Assembly: GCA_029876055.1 (NCBI GenBank)
Contig: CM056875.1
Location: 868,001 to 932,000 of the forward strand
Length of the DNA: 64,000 nucleotides
Direction of reading: 5' to 3'
Source of the DNA: Madurella fahalii
Lineage: Eukaryota; Ascomycota; Sordariomycetes; Sordariales
Of the stretch, positions 45,417 to 57,125 are shown in pieces. The notes under the pieces were generated by a model, which was given only the letters and a program-made list of their open reading frames with translations, was not told the DNA's origin and did no database searches. A program made the translations under genes and the position numbers. Position 1 is the stretch's first letter. Each line of letters begins with the position of its first letter.

Positions 45417-46563
45417 TTACACAACCCCGGTGCCAACCCAGACCGGGTGGTCCGAGGTGCATGTGAATTCGTTGCTGTTGAAGGCTCGGTCGCACGCTCC
45501 TTCGATGAAGGCCACGCCAACAACATCGAACGAGGTTCTGTGTACGAATAATCGGTCAGAATCCGCCGCCGTTTCTTGAAACTGGCCTGCAATACTTACG
45601 AATCACCGCAGTCCCAATGCTGAGCGACGTGGAGGATGTTGAGCTCGGCATCGAAGGTGAACTCGGTAGAGATACTAGCTGTTTCATTGTTCGCCGACTG
45701 GCACTCGCCAATAAAGGTGTTGTTCTGCTGCTCGACGGGCGCACAACTAAACACATTGTTGTTCGTCATGCTCCTGAGGGTGAAGGAGGGGCCTGAGTCT
45801 GATACCAACTTTGGGTTGGTGGGCGAGGATCCAGGCTCCATTTCGATCCGCCGTAACCTATCCGGCAATGTCAGCCCGGTGCTCCATTTGGTGCTTCATG
45901 AGCTTCAGGGATGATCTCTGATCTCGGTCGCGTTGGATACAAAAGCCCGGTTCCTAGTACCTACCACTGCTCGACTTTCCACGATTGATATCGCTCTACA
46001 TTTTCGGCGCATGTCGAAGTTGCGTTCAGCGAAGCCGGCTCCAGCTCAGTGTTGACGCTGAGGGCCGGGCGAGTGCCTGTACTTGTGCTCAGCGGGATGC
46101 AGAAACTACTGCCGTCCTCTTCGACTGTCGTGCAGTTGACTTCGAGGCTGATTGACCCGGTCGCCAGCCCCTGAGACCCTGCCTGGTCGGAGCAGTCAAA
46201 GACATGAGACAAGTACATCGTCTTTGTCTTCCAGTCAACCGCAAATGACACGCTCTCATCTTGGCCAAGCCCGGCGCCCGTCCAAATGCAGTCAGCCCAT
46301 ATGAGATTGGTCCCGCCCTCATACCAGCCGGCCCATGACTCTGGCCATTGCGCGACACACTCATACAACGGGGACCGGCCCAGACTCGCAGCGATGGTGG
46401 CGAGGCCATTTCCCTTGTTTGGGTCCGGACTGTCGTACCTCACATCGCCCATCGGATATTGGTAGCTTCCCGCACCGCCGCATGGACGGGCGGCGTTTGC
46501 GGCGGCCGGGAACAAGGCCGTGGCCACGGTGGCCAAGGCAAATGGTACTTGATGATTGAGCAT
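45417..46563 (-). CDS. Predicted secreted protein of unknown function
   Basis: Family not recognised. Model: complement(join(45417..45537,45600..45857,45965..46563)), 325 residues, all junctions in frame. Seen: a clear signal peptide (MLNHQVPFALATVATALF, small residues before ARPCGG), several cysteines likely to form disulfides (RPCGG, LYECV, WADCIW, VFDCSD, VNCTT, SFCIP, STCAEN, ECQSA, HWDCG, GACDR, TCTSD), Trp-rich N-terminal half, and NxS/T glycosylation sites. There is no transmembrane helix after the signal and no GPI-like tail. The last intron (62 bp) was chosen because it continues the frame and has a TCTGACC branch-like site. The neighbours on both sides are also predicted secreted proteins. 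Confidence 0.75.
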
Positions 46564-47100
46564 GGTACTAGAAAAAAAAACAAAAAACAAAAAAGGATGA
46601 CGGGGTTGATCGACCTGCGACAGCTGAAGGAATTGTCCGGGCCGATAGGTTTAAGTCCAGCAGCCAAACCGGCCGGACAGGGGGGACGCCCCAATTCTGC
46701 CAGATTGCTTGCGTAGCCGACGGCGGCTTGTTATCACAGCTGTGTGGCGAAGAGGGGCGGTTTTATTGACCGGATATTATACTCTGTCAAAGTCGCCTGG
46801 CCGAGCCCGGATTCTAGAAGGACTTCATCTGCCGGTCCCGGGCAAAGCCAATCTACGCTGCACGTGCGAATTAAACTGTCGGGGCGGCGTAGAGCGGCAC
46901 TCGGCTGCCTTTACCCTGACCCGGATGGAAGGCCCATAGTATTTAGGAACTGGAAAACACCCTGTCTATTGCTTCAGCCGAACGAACTCGATCGAGTCCA
47001 TTTCCCGGCTCCGAAATTCCCATCGTCCCTGGAATCACCCCCTCCCCCAAGTCATCCTCCAGGCTTCTCTTTTCAGCTGTCTCCGCCAACAGCCCCAAGC
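46564..47100. other. Divergent promoter region
   Basis: 537 bp between two divergent secreted-protein genes. The frame of the DUF1996 gene is open upstream here, but the ATG at 47101 starts the signal peptide. No other gene. Confidence 0.45.
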
Positions 47101-48309
47101 ATGAGGCCCGAGACGACGTTAGTGTTAGCGCTTCTTGCGCCCTGGGCCACAGCCCAGCAGATGATCCGCTTCGGCTGCTCGCAGCTCGTCATCGCCCGTA
47201 TGGACCCCTTGGTCAACCCGGGTGTGGCCCAGTCACCCCACGTCCACCAAATCGTGGGGGGCAACTCGTTCAACGTCAGCATGGACCCGGCGACGCACGA
47301 CCTGGTCAGAGACTCGACCTGCACCAGCTGCACCTTTTCCGAAGACTTCTCCAATTACTGGACGGCCGTCTTGTACTTCCGTGCGCGCAACGGCACCTAT
47401 AAGCGCGTGCGTCAGTTCCCCAACGTGGGCCTCCGCACTGACGGCGGCGTTACTGTATACTACATCCCCCCTTACGACGGCAAGACCACCGTTACCGCCT
47501 TCAAGCCCGGCTTCCGCATGCTCGTCGGCGATGCTGCCTTGAACACATCCCGGGGCATGCAGAGACAGCTGTGCCACCGCTGCCTCGGGGCCGGGTACGA
47601 CCGCGGCGGCGCGCCTTGCACCGGCTCTGACACGAAGGAACTGCCCGCTGGCTTCTGCGAGGGCGGCATCCGGACCACCATCACTTTCCCCACTTGCTGG
47701 GACGGAAAGAATGTCGACAGCCCCGACCACAAGAGCCATGTCGCCTACCCGGCGGTGGGAACCTTCGAGTCGGTCGGCACCTGTCCCGAGAGCCACCCCG
47801 TTCGCCTGCCACAGCTCATGTATGAAGTCATGTGGGATGTGAGTGACTCCCGGTCCGTTGGTCTGTTGCATAATAAACTGACAATAGGGAGACCACGCCG
47901 TTCAACGACAAGGACCTGTGGCCCGAGGACGGCTCGCAGCCTTTCGTATGGAGCACGGGCGACGGGTATGTACTTCTAGCAACAGCTGCGAACCTCTACT
48001 GTTCAAGGGTTGTGGGCTAATCAAGGGGAAAAAAATAAAATAACTGTAGAGAGGGATACTCGCAACACGGCGACTATGTCTTTGGCTGGAAGGGCGATTC
48101 ACTCCAGCGCGCACTTGACGCCCGTTGCGGTAACGCTGTTTGCAAGGAGCTCCGGACACAGTCATCTGCCGAGGCCCAGAAGTGCACCCTGCCACAAAAT
48201 ATTCCCGAGGACGTTGACGGATGTAAGTTGCATTCCCAACATAGGAGAGAAATCCGGGCTGACAAACAACCACAAAGGGCTGGATAAGATTCCGGGCGAC
48301 GTTATGTAG
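47101..48309 (+). CDS. Secreted DUF1996 protein
   Basis: Extracellular protein of the fungal DUF1996 family, function unknown, often found with WSC domains or alone. Model: join(47101..47838,47892..47965,48050..48222,48278..48309), 338 residues. Seen: signal peptide MRPETTLVLALLAPWATAQ, then the family features RMDPLVNPG, SPHVHQIVGGNSFN, YWTAVLYFRARNGTY, FPTCWDGKNVDSPDHKSHVAY, and CPESHPVRLPQLMYEVMWD, which continues across the first intron. It lacks a WSC domain or GPI signal. The final exon adds only ten residues (WLDKIPGDVM) and is set by frame. Start at 47101 is supported by the signal peptide. Confidence 0.9.
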
Positions 48310-49204
48310 GGTACTTTCGTAAACCCGACGCAGGATCCTTATGGGGGCGATCTCCTCCGGCAACCTTACACAGATCGCTTATAGATTACCGGTTATTTAC
48401 CTATCTACTACCTGTACCTTACTTTGTAGTACTTGGCCGCATTTCAACTTACGTGCCAATCACTAGCATTTCGTGAGCAGCGAAAAACTAATAGCACGGG
48501 TCCGTAGTCATAACACAAAATTTACCATGTTATCGGTTACTACTCAATAGTTAATCACCTACTTACTCTGCATACGGTCTTCCCAGCAGGGCAGCAGGGG
48601 GTTGTATTGTACATGCCCAGAATACCTTAACTAAGGTCGTAGGTACGCCGCTACGACGGCGCAACCACCTTTGTATATCAGGGTACATGAGCATAAGGTA
48701 TCTTAGGCGGCCACTTTGTAGCAGGGGATTAGCAACACAACAACCTTAGTTGTCTCTATCCGTTTCTGGGCCATTTTGCCCTTGGGTCAAGCAACCACCA
48801 CGTTCACGTTCGGTACCTTAGGTGGGTGTGATTTCCAACATCACGCACCCTCGCCAAAATAAAAATAAAAATAATACAAGTCGGCGATCTATGCTCCGAG
48901 GCCGGTTGTGCAGCAGCATTCAAAGAACTCAACTGAAAGAGTCCGAATTACATTGCAAAACAGGATCTTTTGCCGTCTCAAGCTGTTCCAAGACGAGTAC
49001 TTAGTAGTATCGAAAATAGAGCGGACTCTGTGACATTTTATTTAAGGGAAGACTGAGGTATCCGAACCAGACGGTCCCAAGGACGCTCTTCCTCCCGCGT
49101 CAGGCTTTGACGCACAGTACGACAGCATTCCCATTATCAGCCCCGGAGTCCGACTCGGTAACCAGGCACTACCTTAGATCAATTTCCAACCCGTCCTTTA
49201 ATCA
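48310..49204. other. 0.9-kb intergenic region
   Basis: No supported gene. Contains GGTACCTTAGG at 48812-48822 and similar TAAGGTA/TACCTTA words, as seen in other spacers of this window. Confidence 0.45.
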
Positions 49205-50287
49205 ATGGCCTCCGAAAATCCGTCTTTCAAGTTCCACCAATTCCCGCAGTTGCCCATGGAGCTCAGGGAACTCATTTGGGACCTCGTGATCCGTCCCGAT
49301 CGGCCTTCAGCGCATTTTTTCTCCATGTTCAACACAGACTTGGATGATGAACGGGCCGTTTTGGAGGAGCACGCTTTACTAGAGGCGCCGCGTCTTTTGG
49401 TCAACAAGGTCAGGGTTTGGCGGGACACCGAAGAGGGTCCTCAGGCATTTTGGGAAGAGGTGCCGGCAGGAAGGTTTCGGTTGGCCGCGCCGCGCTGTGA
49501 AGAGAACTCTTCGTATTCCTGGACCGCATCGAATCCGTCAGCATACTTGGTCGACAGCGGCCTATGGACAGCATGCAGCGAGTCGCAAGAGCGAATGGAA
49601 AACCACTTTCGGACACAGGAGTTTCGTCGCAACTACTGGGGCGCGAGTCTCGCTGGCCTAGCAGCAGTCCTGCCGGCGTCAGGAGTTTTCAGGCTCAATG
49701 GTGAGAAACAACTGCTTACAGTGCAACCAAACAGGGACCTCTTCTGCTTCCAGCCCTTTGACCCAGAAACCATCGTCGAACTTGAAGGTAACGGTAACGT
49801 GATGCCCTCCTTCTATGACGCTTACAACTTCGAAATGCGACACATGGCCCTCGAGGTGGGCACTGAGTGGTGGAAAGTTCCGGCTCGATCAGACGCCGCG
49901 CGCAAACTGAATCCCCGATTCGGAGGTCTCGGCATGTTAGGCCTTGCACGGAGGGTAGAAGCGGGCAGACGAGGGGTTCTGTGGGTATGGCTCCTCGAGA
50001 AGTGCCTCCGCCGCCGGGACCCCAACGCTCCTGTGCACATACCAAACGGTAGACATGTGTTTTACGGGAATGGATACAAGTATGTCGAAGTACGCGATGG
50101 TGATGATGATGATGGTTGGGTTCTCGACATATCGGATGAAGAGCGGCAGACGGGTGAAACAGCCTTGGACTGTGCGGCCTGGCTGGAATCGGAATTTATG
50201 TATCTAGCCGGCGAGTCAGTAGATTCCGATATGGACCAGGACGAATATATTTTCTATCGTGTCCTGGCTTGTTTGCCCGCTGATTAA
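49205..50287 (+). CDS. 2EXR-domain protein
   Basis: A 360-residue intronless protein with the fungal 2EXR motif at its N-terminus: FHQFPQLPMELRELIWDLVI (residues ~10-29), the pattern FxxFxxLPxELRxxIW. Family knowledge: 2EXR proteins are abundant in Pezizomycotina, often in accessory genomic regions, and have no established biochemical function. The rest is acidic with a DDDDG stretch near the C-terminus. There is no signal peptide or membrane helix, so it is probably cytoplasmic or nuclear. Start is the first ATG of the frame (49205). Neighbours give no functional hint. Confidence 0.88.
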   Translation: MASENPSFKFHQFPQLPMELRELIWDLVIRPDRPSAHFFSMFNTDLDDERAVLEEHALLEAPRLLVNKVRVWRDTEEGPQAFWEEVPAGRFRLAAPRCEENSSYSWTASNPSAYLVDSGLWTACSESQERMENHFRTQEFRRNYWGASLAGLAAVLPASGVFRLNGEKQLLTVQPNRDLFCFQPFDPETIVELEGNGNVMPSFYDAYNFEMRHMALEVGTEWWKVPARSDAARKLNPRFGGLGMLGLARRVEAGRRGVLWVWLLEKCLRRRDPNAPVHIPNGRHVFYGNGYKYVEVRDGDDDDGWVLDISDEERQTGETALDCAAWLESEFMYLAGESVDSDMDQDEYIFYRVLACLPAD

Positions 50288-50866
50288 TTAGTGCTTCCAG
50301 GGATGGGCCGCAAGAGAACTTGAAGGTGCCCCAATCCGTGCCAAAGGCACGCCGTCGGACAGCCAGACCATCCGCGCCGCTAGCGAAACGAGCTTCGTTA
50401 GCTATCTTTCGACACGTCGTCGTTCTTCACTATGGGGTCTCTAGCATCCCGAGAAATTGGCCGATAGGCGCGGACCAACCCAAGGGATGGAGGCAATAAC
50501 AAATGCTCGAGTGAATTTCCTACACCAAGTCACTGTCTTCTTGCAGGTTACTACTATTTGCGCAGGTCTCCAAAGCCGATTACCAGTACGTCCTTACATT
50601 GTCCAGATGTCGCGCAAAAGCGACGCCGCAATTGCTGTCCAGCAATTGCACCTTAGGTATGACACCAGAAGATTCGTTCGTCCCGTCCTCTCTGTTCATT
50701 CTGCCCCATAATTAATTAAACCAACTAATCCAGCGCCACTCCAGAATACAAGCCCGGGAAGCCCTTGAGCCTTACGCCCACACCATCATTTTCTCCCTTC
50801 GCAAGGCCAAGAGTCATTTGTCTCGTCCTCAACGGGCCAGCCGCTCGCAACCCCTTGATGTCAAGT
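50288..50866. other. Intergenic spacer
   Basis: 579 bp between converging genes. A small frame at 50457-50711 has no recognisable feature. Nothing called. Confidence 0.4.
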
Positions 50867-51940
50867 TCAGTCCGGAATGTGGTCCCATTTCCCCTTCTTG
50901 TAGGGGGTGTATAGCAGCTTCACCCACTCGCGGTCGTCTTTCTTACACTTCGTTGACGAAAGTTCCTCGGCTAGCTTGCCTTCCGCAACGGCCTTCATAC
51001 AAAGAGGGTACCAAGTGTCGATCATCCTCACCAAAACGTCCGCCTGTTCTTTGGTCAATGGACACTCGGGCCCGCCCTTTAGAGCCCACTTTTTGGGTGC
51101 TGTGCAGTTCTCTTTTATGGCGTCCCAATCCAACTCTGTGCTGTCTGGCTTGAGATAGTCTTCAAGGTGGGGACGTTGACCGGCATGGGCTTTGTCGTTC
51201 CGCTCGACGCCGATCTTGATCGTCTCAACGAGGGTGTTGTATTCGACTCCGGAAAGTTGACACATGATGAATATGCGATCCAAGACAGGAGTTCGGGGTG
51301 CGTCAGCCTCCAAGCCGCCCCTGGCTCTCCACGCCTTGACGGTTTCAGTCTCGGCAACAATGGAAGAGTATATCTCATCCGCGTTCTTCCTTTTCATCGC
51401 GAACCATTTTTTTTTCTCCTTGTTTTTCCCGGATGAATGCTTCGTAATGCTCGCAGTCCCCTCGGGCCCACGATCCGCGTCCATCTCCTTCCCGCCCGCG
51501 GCTTCCTGAGCATCGCAGGCAGCATCCTCGTACTTGGCCACCTTCTTTCGAATATCCTCCGCCCAATCCCCGATTATCAAGTGAAAGTTGAGGTGGTTGA
51601 GTTTTGCCGTTGCTTCTTCGTTCTTCTCCTTGAGAGCGTTGTTTTCCACGAGAAGGTTAAAGGCTAATTGAACGGGCCCGGGATCTATCTCGGCATTGTC
51701 TCTGCACTTCTCGGCTTGGGCAAGGAGCATATCGACCCTGTCGTTCCTGGCGCGGAGTTCCTTCTTGGTCGAAGTCAGACTCTCAATGATGCCAGGGATA
51801 TCGCTGGTTAAGCCGGCATGTGGTGATGCAGAAGCGTCGGCCATATCGTGTAACTCAGGTCTGGTGCGGGACACAGAAGAGTCTGCCATGTCATACGAAC
51901 ACGACTCTGATATCCATCCCGGATCGCGCTTCAAATACAT
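50867..51940 (-). CDS. Hypothetical charged protein with coiled-coil segment
   Basis: Not recognised. 357 residues, single exon, ATG at 51940. Seen: an acidic N-terminal third with a likely coiled coil (IESLTSTKKELRARNDRVDM, then VENNALKEKNEEATAKLNHL), a lysine-rich patch (KNKEKKKWFAMKRKN) that could be a nuclear localisation signal, and a mixed alpha/beta C-terminal part rich in Trp and Cys (TAPKKWALKGGPECPL, LLYTPYKKGKWDHIPD). No signal peptide or membrane helix. A long open frame with balanced codon use makes a real gene likely. A later in-frame ATG would remove the first 17 residues. Confidence 0.6.
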   Translation of the reverse strand: MYLKRDPGWISESCSYDMADSSVSRTRPELHDMADASASPHAGLTSDIPGIIESLTSTKKELRARNDRVDMLLAQAEKCRDNAEIDPGPVQLAFNLLVENNALKEKNEEATAKLNHLNFHLIIGDWAEDIRKKVAKYEDAACDAQEAAGGKEMDADRGPEGTASITKHSSGKNKEKKKWFAMKRKNADEIYSSIVAETETVKAWRARGGLEADAPRTPVLDRIFIMCQLSGVEYNTLVETIKIGVERNDKAHAGQRPHLEDYLKPDSTELDWDAIKENCTAPKKWALKGGPECPLTKEQADVLVRMIDTWYPLCMKAVAEGKLAEELSSTKCKKDDREWVKLLYTPYKKGKWDHIPD

Positions 51941-53337
51941 TGGTCCCTCTCTTTCGATGTCTAGTCATCTGGAGATGTTTGTGCAATATGTCAGACAAAG
52001 TGGGACTCAGGGCACAAAGATCGTATGTTTGTTGTCTTATAGGGGCTTTTATCGTCGTGATTATGATTGTCCTATTGACTGTCAGCGTTCGATAGATGAC
52101 TGAGTTTAGTAGTTTCTAGATTGAGAGAGTCCCAATGTAAAACAGTCAATCAACATCCTACTTTGAAAGAAATCTACGCTGCATCTATGTATTTTCTTTG
52201 GGGCATTTCAAGTTTTGCGGCAAGATCATTTGACAGGTATTTGTGAGGCCTGCCCGTGAGAACCAAGGAGTTCCCAGAAGGGCGTTGGAAGATGCTAGTG
52301 GCATGGTTTGGGCAATGAACAAGCTACTGACAAAGCGCAAATATGATGGTCGGGATTGCGGTTGTGGCTGCATTTGAAGGATGTCGTTGTCTCCTATCCA
52401 TCGACGTTGTGTCCTTCAATTCCCATTATACCTCGATACTATACGGCAACTTCGTCCAAAATAGCCAGCATTGTACATTCCACCCTCGCTGTCTACTCTA
52501 GATTTTACTCCCATCCATACCAAAGGCACCTATGCAAGGTCGCTTACCTACCAGCTAGCCAACCTACCTTTCTATCAACTTACCAACCTACCTCCCTTCC
52601 TCACCCAGTAATCCCACACGCCAATCAACCGATTCCTCTCCTGTCGCTTTCTGCTCCAGATTACCACCTCGTGCAGGGTGCCCATCGCGCTCGGCACTTT
52701 CTTGACCACCTTCTCCTCCACATCGACTAGCCTCTCCCACCGAGAAATAAGTGGTAGAAAACACCGTCGCATTAGAAATCCTGTTTCAAGGTAGTTACCC
52801 GAGGGATTCCTACGTAAGGTGCAACAGAAAACTGAGTCCACCGCAACAGTCTGTCTCCGGAACGTCATCCCAGTAAGTACTAATTAGTAGCGCCCTCCCT
52901 CTGGCCAGAAGGCTCTGGCTTCCCAACATATTCTCACCGCCCAGCGGGGGACCATTGTGCATTAGAACATGGACGATGCTGTCTTGATGGAACCTAGCTA
53001 GTTGCCCATCATTCTAGCTATTGCCTGCGCTGTGCAGTAAGTTCAAGCAATGATAATTAAGGTAAATAAAGAGGCGAACCCTTCCTCCACTCCTCACCCA
53101 CTTTTTTCTTTTCCACTTCATTCCCGCATCTCTGTCGTCTATTTTCCGCCTTCCAGTGCAGATTCAACTAGTAGCTTGGTGACAGATCAAACCTGGTTGA
53201 TCGCCGATGGAAACCAGGTCGGTGGAATTCGGCATCACACAGCGCCGCCGTAAGGTAATTACTACTTGGATGGTTTCCTTAGTCCTAGGCAAAGCCACGG
53301 CGTCTTTATCACAGCGTGCATTTTTACTGTACATGTC
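51941..53337. other. 1.4-kb intergenic region
   Basis: No supported gene. Around 52540-52610 there is a CCTACC/TACCAAC low-complexity tract. Open frames here are low complexity and not called. Confidence 0.45.
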
Positions 53338-56300
53338 CTACACCCCGTACCCTTCTTGCAAGGCCTTCAGATCGTTGAAGTACGCCACGAACCGGATCCG
53401 CTCTGGGAGTGTGTTACCATGTCAGCGCTTAGGACTCCGGCCCTTGTATCATCAGGTCAGTGGTGCCTGACTGTAGGGGAGTAAGGAACGGAACTCCCGA
53501 CCAGCACCACTCTCAAGACGACAAAGACAAAAAAAAAAAAAAAAATATACGTACCCTCCGCACTCGCAAACTCCACCGTCATTATCTTCAGCCTCTTGAC
53601 TCTCACCAGACCCTCCCCGTGTTGATACCGCCCGGCGCCAGCCAGGTTCCAGTTCCATGCCGGTCCAGCGTTGCCTCGGTCGGTGCTTTCAGGTACGGCC
53701 CCAGCCGTTGCCGTCTGTGGAGCAGCAGCCGCAGTCTCCCTGGCGCAGATGTTTGACCCATTGATTCCCTGGAGGACCACCCTTCGGCATTGGGGCTCTG
53801 GGGCCGCAGGTTGCCGTTGGAGTAGAAGCACCGGTGGAAGTGAGCCGTTGGGTGTTTGCTGGCCGAGGTAAGGTTGTCCTTGGGCGCCGGCCTGGGCTTG
53901 TCGGCAATCGCAGAGGGCCGGGTTGATCCGGACGTGCTTGTCAACTTTGGGTGGTAGTGGTGATTCAAAGGTTAGCTACTACCCCGAAACTTTTAACAAA
54001 TCAGTGCGAGGGTATTTCGTGTGTATTTTGGCTTACTGTCGATCACTAAGAGCGAGGCCGTTCGATAATCGGGTGATTGAGGTTGTGGCGGGGATGCTAC
54101 TGGTTGTGTTCCACCAAGGAACATCACTAGACGCGGCGGATCTGGAATATCGAGGATGCAGCCTACATTCCCCCGCTTGTCCACCTGTATAATATTCCTC
54201 GGTTTGATAGACGGGGCATGCAGAGAAGTGGCAGAGGAGCGTGATGCGGAGGTGACAGTGGAAGTGCGGGTGAGGGCAGGTGTGTGGCTCCGGCTTTGTG
54301 CTGCTTGGGCATCAAAGAGGCTACTACTTTCGGAGGATGTATTCCGCGTTGACTCTTGGGAGAGGGTCAGCCGGGAAAAGGAATCCATGGGCGGTATCAC
54401 CGGAGGATAAGAGGAAGTGGTGCCGCTCGGGAGGTTGCGGATGGTTACCGTTGAGGAACCGACGAATTCTTGGGGTAGATTAGGTCCGGCGTACTGAGCG
54501 GTTGATGACCACAGCTGTACTCGGCCAGTGTCCGTCTTTCGCTCGCCGCCAATGAGCCTTCTCGCACGCTGACATGTGAGCCGTATTCCAGCGCTACCAA
54601 GCATCATGGGCGGTCAGCGGGGGTCATCACGCCATTAGACGTATTGCAAGACTGACTAGTCGTCTACCACCCTGTATCCAGTCATCACTTGCTGGAAGCG
54701 GAAGAGGTCTGGCAGCGAAGTTAGTTGACGGCCTTTATTTCGTGAACAAAGACACCACAATACCCCTTTTACTGGAGAAGACCAATTTGAAGCCATTCTC
54801 GGTGCGGTTACTGTCTGGGCTCAGGGCGACGGAGTAAAAGCTATTGCTCGGGCCGACAACTTCAGGGGACGGCCTGAGATGCATCGATGCCAAATCGATC
54901 TGGTGTCTAATCATAAGATGTCAGACTCCAAGCTCTTAGGTCTAGTACTGTCTGGCTGGTCCGACTTGCATTCGATCTGGGCGGCCTGCGCCGCATGTGA
55001 TGATCGTGAGCTGTTCATAAGCCCCTGATTGCTGGTAAACTTCCAACGACCGCTCACCGGCGTTTACGCTCTGCAGACGACTAAAGGATGGAGCATTGTT
55101 AGAGTCCTACAGGTCGTTTAAACGTACGTAGTAATGCCTTAAGGACGGCTCTTACCATGTCAAGACATTCTCCCCCCGTCTAGGATTATCGTCCTCTTCC
55201 TCTTGAGCTTTCAAAGGACCGTGCTCCTGCCAGACGTCCTTTTCTTGCTCTATGACTTCCCACAAACGGGTTACAGGGGGCGCTCGGTCATCTGCTCGAG
55301 CGAGTTGATCATACGCTTCGAGTATTTTCTGTAGTCGGTTAGCAATCTTTGTCCGAGTGTGTGGCCGACAAAACATACCTCTTCTAGCTGGCTGAAAAAC
55401 CGGCGTGTTGTCATGCCGAAACGAGGAAGGTTTCTCTCAAACTCCTCAATCGAGATGTTGTCTGATGCGGCCTGATACTCGTCACCCTCCTTCGTGGCCT
55501 GCAGGAGCCAGTAGGCCCTGAGAATGTTCGCCAACTTGAACGCTTGGCAGCGTTGCCTGGATTCCCCACGGGCATGCCAGCGAGTTGCTCGATCCAGGTA
55601 GAAGATGGTTTCCTCCACGCCCTGCACAATGGGGAGAGCCGCCATGCTGCCGTATCTTGTTGTGCTTATGGTCACCAGACTGTCATGGAGTGGCTTCGGG
55701 ATATCCAGCCTGCGCGTGGACTCAGTCGGCATCGACTGTCCAAGGATCATATTGGACAGCCGAGACTCCGCCAACTCTATTCTGTGAAGAAGCAAGTCGG
55801 TGTACTCCTTCATCAACACCCGATTGCCGTCGCTTGTCTCACTAAGCCCACGTGTCAACATGAAACGACAATGCGAATCAACACTGAGGGATGAGAAGTT
55901 GAGCTTACATCTCCACACATTTGAGCGCGATCGAAAGCTTGATATTGAGAGTTGCTATGCGGTCCCTCAGCAAGTCAATATCGTCCCTCACCCGGAGGAA
56001 CCATTGGATATTGAATGCGGGGCCGTGATGGGTGCCATAACATGACCGGCGCTCCAACAACGCCCAGCATTCCTCAAGCGTCTCCTTGAACCTGCCAAAA
56101 ATTTGACTCAGGTGTCTGGAGGTTTGCATTGATTGCGCCGGCCAGGTTTGAGAGATCGCGAAGCCTGTCCTCGCCCGGCTGATGGTGATGGCGAGGTGGA
56201 GGTTGTTGAGATTTTCGGCGAGCATCTCAACGTCGCCTCGAAACTCGGTGTATTGTTGGTCTAAAAGGATCTTAGCTCAAATATATTTGGCTTAAGCGAT

Positions 56301-56409
56301 GTATCCGGCCTGACATACGTGCATTATGTGCGTCGCTCCACCCAATCTCGATGATCTTGTACGCCAACGACAGGGCGCCGTGTATCTCGGCGATATCGAA
56401 CGGAAACAT
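53338..56409 (-). CDS. Ten-exon fungal-specific protein, 793 residues, unknown function
   Basis: Exons (minus): 56319-56409, 55909-56260, 55379-55841, 55156-55328, 54949-55080, 54764-54906, 54668-54708, 54037-54568, 53555-53944, 53338-53402. All junctions preserve frame. Family seen in Pezizomycotina genomes but without a known function to me. N-terminal ~340 residues are alpha-helical (FPFDIAEIHGALSLAYKIIE, FRGDVEMLAENLNNLHLAI), like helical prodomains of fungal signalling proteins. A beta-rich middle follows (VVGPSNSFYSVALSPDSN, NGFKLVFSSKR), then a Ser/Thr-rich disordered segment, a Q/A/P-rich stretch and a conserved-looking C-terminus (VKRLKIMTVEFASAE, ERIRFVAYFNDLKALQEGYG). Exon 7 is 41 bp and intron 5 only 42 bp. 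Intron 9 contains a T17 tract. No enzyme motif is visible. Confidence 0.72.
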
Positions 56410-57125
56410 GGTCGTGGCTGTCTCCCCACAGCGAAAGAATTCGGGGCGCGGACGGCCAGCTTATGGGAGAGGCTGCGTAGGCGTAAGCCCAGCCTCCCGG
56501 GACAAGAGTAAAGACTCGTGAAAGAGGTAGTGCATTGCTGGGGAGAGGTCCCGTTAAGGCGGCGCGGCCCTGGGTTGGAGGATAATCTGGTGAAGTGATG
56601 CGGAACGGGACAGCGGAAACTGAAAAGTGAAAACAGTTGACAGAAATATCCCGACTCCAAGAAACCCCATGTGCTCGCCTTTCGTTCGAACCGGATCATG
56701 ACAGGCAGGAAACAGGGCTGGTGTGGCACAGCGGCTTGACTTAATCGGCTGCCCGCAGCGCGGAGAGTAAATAGTGTCCCCTTGGCACTCGGTTGGTGGA
56801 GGCGCAAGGCAGACTCGCGGGGGGTGATGCACGAACGAAGGTGCTCTTCCGCAACCATCATTGGGGGAATCAAGAAATGTGGCTTGAGCTGAGCTACTAC
56901 AGCTCAGGATATCACGAGCACGAAAGCGCGTAATGGAGGCTTGCCTACCGTTAGCACTAGAATGGTTCACCAATCAGCGCCATGTCGGCATTGCCCAGCC
57001 TCTTTGGCATAACGCAGCGCAGCGCATCTCCGCCGCTAAAAAGACGAGGGGAGATTGTACATGCTTGAAGAAGGCAATACCCGCGGGACATTCGCGGTCT
57101 GTGAGTCTCAATCACCTTAGACGCC
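56410..57125. other. Divergent intergenic region
   Basis: 0.7 kb between the 793-residue protein gene (minus) and the LAT transporter (plus). Minus-strand frames here are not supported by splice-compatible continuation. Probably a promoter region. Confidence 0.45.
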
